A stretch of 64,000 bases of DNA. Source: Planctomycetota bacterium (lineage in GTDB: Bacteria; Planctomycetota; PLA2; JAEUHO01). The notes beneath the pieces are model-generated. The model was not told the DNA's origin. It searched no databases and was given only the letters and a program-made list of their open reading frames with translations. Both the position numbers and the translations under genes were made by a program. The DNA lies in assembly GCA_029259775.1 (NCBI GenBank), contig JAJDEN010000015.1:1-64000 (forward strand), given 5' to 3'. Of the stretch, positions 44,659 through 52,701 are shown in pieces. The first letter of the stretch is position 1, and every line of letters begins with the position of its first letter.

Positions 44659-45858
44659 GTGAACGAGCCTCGGACCATCCTCCACGTCGATATGGACGCC
44701 TTCTTCGCGTCCATCGAGCAGCGGGACCGGCCCGAGACCCGGGGCAAGCCCGTCCTCATCGGTGGCAAGGGCCTGCGGGGCGTCGTGGCGGCCGCCTCCT
44801 ACGAGGCCCGCGCCTTCGGCTGCCACTCGGCCCAGCCCATGAGCGTGGCGCTCAGGCTCTGCCCCAACGCCGTCGTGCTGCCTCCGAACGGCCGGCGCTA
44901 CGGCGCGGTGTCCGAGCAGATGTTTGCGATCTTCCGTGACGTGACGCCGTTGGTCGAGCCGCTCAGCGTGGACGAGGCCTTCCTCGACATCACGGGGTGC
45001 GAGCGGCTCATGGGACCCGCCGTCCAGGTCGCCCAGGAGCTGAAGGACCGCATCCAGGCCGCGTTGAACCTCACGGCGTCCGTGGGGATCGCGGAGAACA
45101 AGTTCCTCGCCAAGCTCGCTTCGGATCTCGAGAAGCCGGACGGCCTCACGGTGATCGGGCCCGATGACGTCGACCGGATCCTCCCGCCCCTGCCCGTCGA
45201 GCGCCTCTGGGGCGTCGGCCGCGTGACGAAGGAGAAGCTGCACGCGCGCGGCGTCAAGACCGTCGGCGATCTCCGAGCGTGGTCACGCGCGCATCTCCAG
45301 CAGGCGTTCGGTTCGAGCGGCGAACACTTCTGGCGGTTGGCCCGAGGGCTGGACCGCCGCGAGGTCGTGCCGGACTCCCGTGCGAAGAGCCTCAGCCAGG
45401 AGCGCACCTTCCCGGTCGACGTCGAGGATGCGGCGCACGTCCGCGAGGTCCTGCGGGGTCAGGTCGAGCAGGTCGCGCGGCGCGTGCGTCAGGGGGGCTA
45501 CAAGACGCGCACCGTGGGCGTGAAGATCCGCTACGGTGACTTCGAGACCATCACGCGGCGCCACACGTTCGGCGCGGCGACCGACGAGACGGCCGAGCTT
45601 CTCGATGCCGCGTGCCTGCTTTTTGATCGGTGGGCGCGCCGCGGTTTTCGGCCGGTGCGCCTGATTGGGATGGGGGCCTCGAACCTCGAGGAGCAGGCCG
45701 AGGAACAGCTCGACCTCTTCACGGGCCCCAGCAAGCAGCGCAACAAACGGCTTGATCAGGCCCTCGACACCCTCCAGGACCGCTTCGGCGGCTCGGTGAT
45801 CCAGCGCGGCACCGGCTCGGTCCCCGAGCGCGCCGACGGCGACATCCCCGAGCTCTAG
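44659..45858 (+). CDS. dinB: DNA polymerase IV (Y-family)
   Basis: 399 aa from GTG 44659. The catalytic carboxylates are in HVDMDAFFAS (D11, D13) and SVDEAFLD (D105, E106). The palm, thumb (ASVGIAENKFLAKLASD) and little-finger domains are complete. QLDLF (350-354) is a beta-clamp binding motif. The enzyme does error-prone translesion synthesis. No LexA-type operator is obvious in the 86 bp that separates it from the divergent aldehyde dehydrogenase gene. Confidence 0.95.
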   Translation: MNEPRTILHVDMDAFFASIEQRDRPETRGKPVLIGGKGLRGVVAAASYEARAFGCHSAQPMSVALRLCPNAVVLPPNGRRYGAVSEQMFAIFRDVTPLVEPLSVDEAFLDITGCERLMGPAVQVAQELKDRIQAALNLTASVGIAENKFLAKLASDLEKPDGLTVIGPDDVDRILPPLPVERLWGVGRVTKEKLHARGVKTVGDLRAWSRAHLQQAFGSSGEHFWRLARGLDRREVVPDSRAKSLSQERTFPVDVEDAAHVREVLRGQVEQVARRVRQGGYKTRTVGVKIRYGDFETITRRHTFGAATDETAELLDAACLLFDRWARRGFRPVRLIGMGASNLEEQAEEQLDLFTGPSKQRNKRLDQALDTLQDRFGGSVIQRGTGSVPERADGDIPEL

Positions 45859-45912
45859 GTCGACCGTCCTGCCGCGCGCGCGACTCGGCGGCACCCGGCG
45901 GGTTGAAGGCCC

Positions 45913-47016
45913 ATGCGAATCCCTGCCCCCGCCTCGTGTGTCCTGATCTGCCTCGCCCTCCTGGGGACCTCATCTCTCGCGCTACCCGCATTCGGAGAGG
46001 ACGAGAGGCCCAACGATGAGGGGCCGCGTGCCGAGAAGGAGGCCGACAAGAAGGCCGAGAAGCCCGCGAGCCGCATGTGGAAACGCCTCAAGGACATGGA
46101 CGCCAATGGCGACGGCAAGGTCTCCCGCGACGAGTTCCGCGGCCCGGACCGGTTCTGGCAGCGCCTGGACGGTGACGGCGACGGCATCGTGACGCGCGCG
46201 GAGGCGGACAAGGCCGGCCAGGGCATGCGCGGCCGAGGTGGTGGCCGCGGCCAACCGGGTGATCAGCGCCAAGGGCGCGGAGGTATGCGTGGCGGCGGTG
46301 CCCGGGGGCTCTCCTTCGAGAAGCTCGACCTCGACAAGGACGGCAAGGTGTCCCAGCGTGAGTGGGCCGCCTTCCTCGAGAAGCACGACGAGAACAAGGA
46401 CACGATCCTCCAGAAGGAGGAGTGGGACGCGGCTGTGGGCGGCCGTCCCATGAAGGACGATGCGCCGAAGGTCGGCGCCAAGGCACCGAAGGTGAGCGCG
46501 AAGATGATCGACCTGCCGTTGCAGATCGATCTGAGCAAGCCCAAGCGCACCACCGTGCTCATCTTCGGCAGCTGGACCTGAGGCCCGTTCGGCCGCGATG
46601 CCGGGCGCATCCAGTCCACCTACGAGAAGTACAAGAAGGACGCCGACTTCTACCTCGTCTACATCCGCGAGGCGCATCCGCAGGACGGTCGCCGTCCCAA
46701 CAACAAGATCAAGATCAACCAGCCGAAGACCTTCGAGCGTCGCAACGAGGTCGCTGGAGACTGCATCAAGGACTTGAAGCTCGGTATGCCCGTCCTGGTC
46801 GACGACATGCAGGACTCGGTAGCCAAGGCCTACAACGCGATGCCTGATCGTCTGTTCGTCGTGAAGTCGGACGGCACGATCGGTTACCGCGGCGATCGCG
46901 GACCGCGCGGATTCGACGTGGACGCGATGGCCAGGGCTCTCGGTGAGATCGTTGCTTCTGACAAGGGGGCTGCCGGCAAGAAGGCTTCCGCGAGCAAGGC
47001 GCCGAAGGGCGACTGA
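45913..47016 (+). CDS. EF-hand/deiodinase-like selenoprotein with in-frame UGA (Sec223)
   Basis: 367 aa if TGA 46579-46581 is read as selenocysteine. Residues 1-29 are a signal peptide. Residues about 55-175 hold four EF-hand-like loops (DANGDGKVSRDEF, DGDGDGIVTRAEA, DLDKDGKVSQREW, DENKDTILQKEEW). Residues about 200-345 are a thioredoxin-like iodothyronine-deiodinase-type domain: LIFGSWT-U-GPF (deiodinases have GSxTUPPF), YLVYIREAHPQDGR, PNNKIKI, DDMQDSVAKAYNAMPDRLFV and YRGDRGPRGFD. The frame is identical before and after the UGA, and 144 conserved-looking codons follow it. A hairpin fitting bacterial SECIS rules sits 15 nt downstream (46597-46611). It is exported, and probably a redox enzyme. 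If UGA were a stop, the product would lose its whole catalytic domain. Confidence 0.85.
46597..46611 (+). promoter_or_regulatory. Candidate bacterial SECIS hairpin
   Basis: GATGC-CGGGC-GCATC: a perfect 5-bp stem with a 5-nt loop whose second base is G. The loop begins 20 nt after the UGA, inside the 16-37 nt range expected for bacterial SECIS elements. A competing fold (GCCC with GGGC, inner GGC with GCC) overlaps it. It would recruit SelB with Sec-tRNA. Confidence 0.6.
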
Positions 47017-47041
47017 CCCGCACGGGACAAGTCGCGGTCGG

Positions 47042-47971
47042 CTAGCTATCGGCCGGCTCATCGGCCAGCCAATCACGCGCGGGCAGGAAGTCGATGTAGA
47101 GGCGCTCCTCCGGCGAGCCTGGCTCAGGGCTCCAGTCGTAGCGCCAGTGCACCTCCGGCGGCAGCGACGCGAGGATCGACTCCGTGCGTCCGCCGGCCTG
47201 CAGGCCGAAGCGCGTACCCCGGTCGTAGGCCAGGTTGAACTCGACGTAGCGGCCGCGGCGGTAGAGCTGGAACGCACGCTCGCGCTCGCCGTAGGGCGTC
47301 GCCTTGCGGCGCTCGAGGATCGGTAGGTACGCGCGGAGGAAGTGGTCGCCCACGCTGCGCAGCAGGTTGAAGCCGTTCTCGAAGCCGCCCTCGCTCCAGT
47401 CGTCGAAGAAGAGGCCGCCAATGCCGCGCGCTTCGCCGCGATGGGGGAGGAAGAAGTAGGTGTCGCAGGCCTGCTTGAAGCGGGCGTACGTGTCATCCCC
47501 GTAGGGGGCGCAGGCCGCTTGGGCGGTGCGATGCCAATGGACCGCGTCTTCCTCGAAGCCGTAGTAGGGCGTCAGATCGAAGCCGCCGCCAAACCACCAA
47601 ACCGTGTCGCCGTCGGGCGGCGCGGCGGAGAAGAGGCGTACGTTCGCGTGGCTCGTCGGCGCGTAGGGATTGCGGGGATGCACGATGATCGAGACCGACG
47701 TCGCTTCATAGGCCGCTCCCGAGAGCTCCGGCCGCAGCTTGCTGGCCGCGGCGGGGAGGTGGGCTCCGCTCGTATGACTGAAGTTCACGGCCGCGTGCTC
47801 GACGACGTCGCCGCCGCTGAGTACGCGGGGGCGGGCGAGGCCGCCGCGCTCGCCGGGCAGGTCACGCCGATCGAAGGTGGCCTGGCCATCGAGCGCTTCC
47901 AGGGCGGCGCACATCCGGTCCTGCAGGTCGAGCAGGTAGCTGCGGACCGCAGCAACATTGGGCGTTTCCAT
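47042..47971 (-). CDS. hemF: Oxygen-dependent coproporphyrinogen III oxidase
   Basis: 309 aa, usual HemF length, from ATG 47971 ([20 protein letters not shown]). Family signatures are [57 protein letters not shown] and [18 protein letters not shown]. It converts coproporphyrinogen III to protoporphyrinogen IX with O2, so the organism makes haem aerobically. It is convergent with the selenoprotein gene (25 bp apart) and divergent from the GT87 gene (49 bp). Confidence 0.95.
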   Translation of the reverse strand: METPNVAAVRSYLLDLQDRMCAALEALDGQATFDRRDLPGERGGLARPRVLSGGDVVEHAAVNFSHTSGAHLPAAASKLRPELSGAAYEATSVSIIVHPRNPYAPTSHANVRLFSAAPPDGDTVWWFGGGFDLTPYYGFEEDAVHWHRTAQAACAPYGDDTYARFKQACDTYFFLPHRGEARGIGGLFFDDWSEGGFENGFNLLRSVGDHFLRAYLPILERRKATPYGERERAFQLYRRGRYVEFNLAYDRGTRFGLQAGGRTESILASLPPEVHWRYDWSPEPGSPEERLYIDFLPARDWLADEPADS

Positions 47972-48020
47972 TCCATGAATGCTAAGGAGATCCACAGCCC
48001 GTTGCGTACCTTCTCCAGGG

Positions 48021-49256
48021 ATGCGTGTCCGACACCTCAGTCTGCTCGTCGTGGTGATCCTGGTCGCGCTCTGTGTGCGGAGCATCCGGCGCGCGGAGGA
48101 CTTCGGCGGCTACGTCGCCGTGGGTGAGGTCGTACTCGCCGGCGGCGAGCCCTACCTCGAGACCACGCCAGGCATGAACACCTGGCCGCCGGTCTTCGGG
48201 CTCGTCTGCGTTCCGTGGGCCCTCCTCGATCGCGTCGATACCTACCTCGCGCGCGGCGTGTGGCTGGCCCTGGTCCTCCTGGGCCTCCTGGCGAGCCTGC
48301 ATCTGCTGGCTCGGCGGATCCACGGCAAGCCCCTCACGTTGGGCTCGGAGGGCGTTCCGCTCTCCTCCCTGGCGGTCGTCGTGCCACTCCTGCTCGCCTC
48401 CAGCGGGGTGATCGGCAACTTCATCCACCTGCAGATCAACACGATCATCTTCGCGCTGGTCTTGTGGGCCCTGCTTCTCGATGAGGAAGACCGCTGGCGT
48501 GCCGCGGGCGTCCTGATTGGCGTCGCCGCAGCCGTACGCGTCATGCCGATCCTCTTCGTGCCCTACCTCCTCTGGCGGGGGCGCTGGAAGACGGCCGGCA
48601 CAGCTACCGTCGTCGCGGGCGTGCTCAGCGTGGCGCCGACGCTGGTGTTTGGCTGGGACGGCTTCGCCTCCCAGGTTCAGCAGTGGTACGAGATCACGAG
48701 CAGCTCGACCACGTGGGGCGTCGGCCACATGAACCAGTCCATGCCCGCGATGTGGGATCGCTACGTCGGCCACGGGGTGGTGCCGTTCGTGACGGAGCCC
48801 GTCCACGCGTTGCCGGGATCCGGCTCCGCGCTCGCGCGGGCCCTGGGGCTCCTCACGCTCGCTGCGCTGGCGGCGCTTGCGCTGTGGCGCTTCCGCGGAC
48901 CGCTGCGCCCTGGCAGTCGTGCCGTGCTGGCGGAGTGGAGCATCGTCTTCTTGGTCGGGGCCGCGTGCGGTCCGGTTGCGTGGAAGGCCTACCTCGTCGT
49001 CCTGCTCCTGCCCTTCATGCTGCTATGGGCCCTGCGGGCGGCGCCGGAGACGCCCGCAGGGCTACGCAAGGGTTGCACGATCCTGCTCGTGCTTGGGGGT
49101 GTGTTCCTGACGCTACCGACCCGAGATCTGCTCGGCCGGCGGATCGCCAGCCATCTGGAGATGGGCTCGGCGTTTGCCATCGGCGCGCTCGTGTTGCTTG
49201 CGGGACTGTTCTGGTTGCACGCCCGACTGTCCAGGCTGGCAGGCGAGCGCCGCTAG
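48021..49256 (+). CDS. GT87/DUF2029-type multispanning membrane glycosyltransferase
   Basis: 411 aa from ATG 48021. There are roughly nine to ten hydrophobic segments. The first loop contains [20 protein letters not shown], in the position where GT-C enzymes carry catalytic acids, and [35 protein letters not shown] is typical of DUF2029 mannosyltransferase-like proteins. It probably adds a sugar from a polyprenyl donor on the periplasmic side. The stop TAG shares the bases CTAG (49253-49256) with the stop of the convergent gene. Confidence 0.75.
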   Translation: MRVRHLSLLVVVILVALCVRSIRRAEDFGGYVAVGEVVLAGGEPYLETTPGMNTWPPVFGLVCVPWALLDRVDTYLARGVWLALVLLGLLASLHLLARRIHGKPLTLGSEGVPLSSLAVVVPLLLASSGVIGNFIHLQINTIIFALVLWALLLDEEDRWRAAGVLIGVAAAVRVMPILFVPYLLWRGRWKTAGTATVVAGVLSVAPTLVFGWDGFASQVQQWYEITSSSTTWGVGHMNQSMPAMWDRYVGHGVVPFVTEPVHALPGSGSALARALGLLTLAALAALALWRFRGPLRPGSRAVLAEWSIVFLVGAACGPVAWKAYLVVLLLPFMLLWALRAAPETPAGLRKGCTILLVLGGVFLTLPTRDLLGRRIASHLEMGSAFAIGALVLLAGLFWLHARLSRLAGERR

Positions 49257-49837
49257 GGCGCCTTCGGTCCCACACCGAAGCGCGACGCCGACGCGACCTT
49301 CACCTTGGCGGCGGGCTTCTTGGTCTTGCTCGCCTTGGCAACCGGTCTCACGGCGGGGGCTGGGAAGGACGTGAAGGAGGGCTTCGGTTTCGCGCGCGCC
49401 GTCACCCGCGCCTTCACGGGGGGCTGCACGCGGGGCCGCACGCGGGGCTGCACGTGAGAGATGGTGCTCGTGCGAGCGCGACGCGTGCTCTTGACGACCT
49501 TCGCGGGCGCGCGCTTCGCTGCCAGCTTCTTCACGGCCTTGCGGGCCTTGGGCAGCTTCATGCCTCGTAGCACCTGCGCCGTGGAGGCCTTCCAAGGCCC
49601 GCACCACGTGTAGATCCGACTCTTGGCGAACGTGGACCACGTTCCGGGATGGCCTCAGCAGCCGCCGCGCCGCCAGCCGAGCACGCGACCGGAGGGGCAG
49701 CGTTTCATCCGCTCCGCCCGGCGCATCTCGGGCTTCCACGCGGCGCTGTCACCGGCGAAGGCGGGGGGGAGGATCAGGGACGCGACCGCGAGGGCCACGC
49801 CGACGAGGCCGACGCGAAGGGGAGCGTTGCGCTTCAT
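49253..49837 (-). CDS. UGA-interrupted small secreted basic protein; possible second selenoprotein
   Basis: One frame runs from ATG 49837 (GGAG 10 bp upstream) to TAG 49253, interrupted once by TGA at 49655-49657. Before it: a signal peptide (LRVGLVGVALAVASLILPPAFAG) and a basic, Trp/Cys-containing segment ending WRRGGC. After it: GHPGTWSTFAKSRIYTWCGPWK, then a Lys/Arg/Ala/Pro-rich tail. Reading UGA as Sec gives GGC-U-GH, a Cys-Sec pair flanked by Gly. A 7-bp perfect hairpin with GTC loop lies 10 nt downstream (49628-49644). The alternative is two frames: a 60-aa secreted peptide (49655-49837) and a 102-aa basic protein from ATG 49561. I prefer the joined reading but am not sure. Confidence 0.45.
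49628..49644 (-). promoter_or_regulatory. Candidate SECIS hairpin in the small secreted protein
   Basis: On the minus strand GAACGTG-GTC-CACGTTC, loop starting 18 nt after the UGA. The apical sequence GGTC resembles the GGUC loop of the E. coli fdhF SECIS. It could also be a chance palindrome. Confidence 0.4.
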
Positions 49838-50039
49838 GCTGGTGGTGCTCCGAACCACCACACCCGCTGCACGTGGGCAGTCTTGGTCAGGTGCGGGTGC
49901 GCGTCAATGCATCCGCTTGCGAGCCTGAACAAATGTTGGGGTCTTCCAACGTGCGCACCACTTCTTGACCCTGGGCGTGCGGCCTTGGCTAGGATCTCGG
50001 GCGTGAGAGGTGTGTCGGTGGCGGACTCGGGAACCCGTC

Positions 50040-51413
50040 ATGGACTTCGTTCGCAGGATCGCCTTGCTGCGCCTGACCGCGCTGATCGCCATCGGTGTCA
50101 GCGCCGTACTTACCGTCGACCACCTGCGGCCCGGGCGCGCGTTCTGCCCGTTGGCCGAAGCATGCGCCGCGGCGCGTGACAGCGCCTTGGGCTCCATCGG
50201 TGGCGTGCCCACCTCGGTGATCGGCATGGTGGCCTTCGGTGCCCTGATCGTACTCACGTTGCTGCCCCTCGAGATCTCGCGCCCCGTGCTCAAGCCCGTC
50301 GGCGGGATCGCGGCAGCAGCAGGACTCGGCCTGATCGCCTACCAGCGGGTCGAGCTGGGTACCTACTGCCCGCTATGTCTCGTGGCGGACGGAGCCGGCT
50401 TCGTAGCGGGCATGCTCACCGTCTTCTGGCCGCAGCTCCCCTTGCGACCGTCCGGGCGATTCATCCGCTGGGAGAGCGGGGGCGCCCGGTCGGCTTGGAC
50501 GATGGCCGCGATCCTGGCTGCTGTCGTGCCGTTCGCGATCCCGCGTCCGGTCGACACCGGGTGGGTCGAAATCACGCCGCTGGCTGCCGGCGCCTTCAGC
50601 GAGCAGGACGCGATCGAGGTTGTGGCGGAGCCGATCCCGCCACGTGGGGCCACTGCCGTCCCCGCCGTGCCCCCGGCCTCCGTGCGCGTCGACGCACCCG
50701 TGCCGCCCGCGCCCTCCCTTCCCCTCTCTCGGCCGGCGGCGGACACGCCGCGGGCGGTCCTCGCTGTCGCTCCCCCCGCGTCGCGCCCGCCCGTTGTCGT
50801 TCCGCCGCCGGTCGTGCTTGCGCCCGCTCGCGTGGCTCCCGCGCCGCCTGCTGCGTCGCCAGCCCGGGCCGGCCGCGAGCCGGGGCGGGCACCACGCTTC
50901 GCGCCGCGCTTTGTCCCTGGGGCGACGCCCGCGCCGGTCGCGAAGCAGGGGCCCGGCGTCGTGCTCTACCTCAACGCGTTCTGCGGTCATTGCCGGGCCA
51001 CGCACAAACGCCTCGATGCGGTCATCGCGGAGACGGGCGTCGCGCTCAGGCGCCGGCGCATCTACACGTGGGCAGGCAAGAAGATACCCGCCTGGGCGCG
51101 CGCGTGCGCGTTCGCACAAACCCAGGGCCTCGAAGAGCGCATGTTCACCGAGCTGATGAAGGCGCGTCGTGAGAGCACCAGCGAGGTCCTCGAAGCCGCG
51201 CGTCGAGCCGGCGTGGACGTCGACCGGCTGCGTGCCTGCCTCAAGCAGCGCGCGGTGCCGCCGCGCCTCCAGCGCGACAGGCGCCTGGTCCAGCGTGCGA
51301 GGATCCGCAAGCTGCCTACGATCGACATCGGCCGCAGGCGACTGATGGGGGCGCAGTCCAAGGCCGAACTGCGTGCGGCCATCACGGCAGCCATGGATGC
51401 GAACTCGGGCTAG
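50040..51413 (+). CDS. VKOR-thioredoxin fusion (disulfide-bond formation)
   Basis: 457 aa from ATG 50040. Residues 1-150 form the vitamin K epoxide reductase four-helix domain with loop cysteines C36 and C42 (CPLAEAC) and active-site C110-P-L-C113. After a further membrane segment (WTMAAILAAVVPFAIP) comes a ~110-residue Pro/Ala/Val/Arg-rich linker. A thioredoxin/DsbA-like domain with C315-G-H-C318 and a cis-Pro region RKLPTIDI follows. Such fusions oxidise exported proteins, passing electrons to quinone. It is divergent from the Cys-containing small secreted protein, a possible client. Confidence 0.9.
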   Translation: MDFVRRIALLRLTALIAIGVSAVLTVDHLRPGRAFCPLAEACAAARDSALGSIGGVPTSVIGMVAFGALIVLTLLPLEISRPVLKPVGGIAAAAGLGLIAYQRVELGTYCPLCLVADGAGFVAGMLTVFWPQLPLRPSGRFIRWESGGARSAWTMAAILAAVVPFAIPRPVDTGWVEITPLAAGAFSEQDAIEVVAEPIPPRGATAVPAVPPASVRVDAPVPPAPSLPLSRPAADTPRAVLAVAPPASRPPVVVPPPVVLAPARVAPAPPAASPARAGREPGRAPRFAPRFVPGATPAPVAKQGPGVVLYLNAFCGHCRATHKRLDAVIAETGVALRRRRIYTWAGKKIPAWARACAFAQTQGLEERMFTELMKARRESTSEVLEAARRAGVDVDRLRACLKQRAVPPRLQRDRRLVQRARIRKLPTIDIGRRRLMGAQSKAELRAAITAAMDANSG

Positions 51414-51440
51414 CGTTCGAAATCGGCTACCCTGCGGTCC

Positions 51441-52619
51441 GTGGACGAGATCTACCGCAACGACATCAATCGCGACGTGCCGCCGGCCGCCGAGGGGGAG
51501 TTCCAGCCCCTTAAGATCGGACCGCTGCGTGTCTGGCCGCCTGTTGTGCTCGCACCGATGGCGGGCGTGACGAACTACCCGTTCCGCAAGATGTGCCGGC
51601 GCTACGGCGCGGGCCTCTACGTGAGCGAGATGATCACGGTGCGCGGCATCGTGCACGACCATCCGCGGACCCTGAAGCTGGCGGACTTCGGTCCGGATGA
51701 GGAGCCGCGCTCGCTGCAGATCTACGGCATCGAGCCGGAGACGGTGGGGGAGGCGACGCGACGGCTCGTCGACGAAGGGCGCGTCGATCACATCGACATG
51801 AACTTCGGTTGCCCCGTCCGCAAGGTGACGAGCAAGGGCGGAGGTAGCGCGATCCCATTGAAACCACGCCTGCTGCAGCGCATCGTGCACGCCGCTGTGC
51901 AGGGCGCGGGCGAGGTGCCGGTCACGATCAAGTTCCGCATGGGCGTCGACGAGGAGCACATGACCTTTCGCGATGCGGGACGCATCGGCGAAGCCGAGGG
52001 CTGTGCCGCCGTCGGCTTGCACGCCCGCACCGCCGCGCAGCTCTATGGCGGCGACGCTCGCTGGGACGCGATCGGCGAGCTGAAGCAGCTCGTGTCCATC
52101 CCCGTGCTTGGCAACGGCGACATCTGGGAAGCGCACGATGCGCTTCGCATGATGCGACAGACGGGCTGCGACGGCGTGATCGTCGGTCGCGGCTGCCTGG
52201 GGAGGCCCTGGCTCTTCCGCGACCTGGCGGACGTGTTCGACGGACGCGAGCCGCGCAACCCACCCACGTTCGGCGAGGTCATGGACCTGATGCTCGAGCA
52301 CGCGGAGCTGGTCTGTGCGTGGTTCAACGAGTACAGCGGCATCCGCATGATGCGCAAGTTCACGAGCTGGTACACGAAGAGCTTCCCCGGCGGTGCGGCG
52401 CTCCGGCCCAAGCTGATGACGGCGAACACGCTCGCCGATCTGCGCGAGATGGCCGCCTCGGTCGACCGTGACGTGCCGTTCCCGCCCGAAGGCATGCGCG
52501 TGAAGCGCGGGAAGACCTCACGGCAGCAGACGGTCTCGCTGCCCGACGGCTACCTGGATCAGCTCGACGACGACACGCCTCCCGGCGCCGACGCGGAGAT
52601 CCTCGTCTCGGGGGGGTAG
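51441..52619 (+). CDS. dusB: tRNA-dihydrouridine synthase
   Basis: 392 aa from GTG 51441, 27 bp after the VKOR fusion. The FMN TIM barrel begins LAPMAGVTNYPFRKMCRRYG. Catalytic C124 is in NFGCPVRKVTSKGGG. Further signatures are VTIKFRMGVD, GLHARTAAQLYGGDARW and VIVGRGCLGRPWLF. It reduces uridines in the tRNA D-loop using NADPH. The DusB assignment rests on general similarity; other Dus subfamilies are possible. A C-terminal acidic extension is present. Confidence 0.9.
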   Translation: MDEIYRNDINRDVPPAAEGEFQPLKIGPLRVWPPVVLAPMAGVTNYPFRKMCRRYGAGLYVSEMITVRGIVHDHPRTLKLADFGPDEEPRSLQIYGIEPETVGEATRRLVDEGRVDHIDMNFGCPVRKVTSKGGGSAIPLKPRLLQRIVHAAVQGAGEVPVTIKFRMGVDEEHMTFRDAGRIGEAEGCAAVGLHARTAAQLYGGDARWDAIGELKQLVSIPVLGNGDIWEAHDALRMMRQTGCDGVIVGRGCLGRPWLFRDLADVFDGREPRNPPTFGEVMDLMLEHAELVCAWFNEYSGIRMMRKFTSWYTKSFPGGAALRPKLMTANTLADLREMAASVDRDVPFPPEGMRVKRGKTSRQQTVSLPDGYLDQLDDDTPPGADAEILVSGG

Positions 52620-52701
52620 GCCCTGGGCCCTGCCTCTCTCCGGCCCTCGCGCGCGACAGGCCTCCGCGGGCAGCTATGCTGCGTGGCCCCCAGGAGGATT
52701 C

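Noticed and set aside
46579-46581. TGA as a simple nonsense mutation or sequencing error
   Set aside because: The codon sits exactly at the deiodinase Sec position, the downstream frame is intact and conserved, and a SECIS-like hairpin is present. A random stop would not be expected to meet all three.
49904-50293. 129-codon minus-strand frame over the start of the VKOR fusion
   Set aside because: It overlaps the well-supported VKOR domain. Only its short WCxxWK end resembles another locus, so it is reported as a repeat fragment, not a gene.
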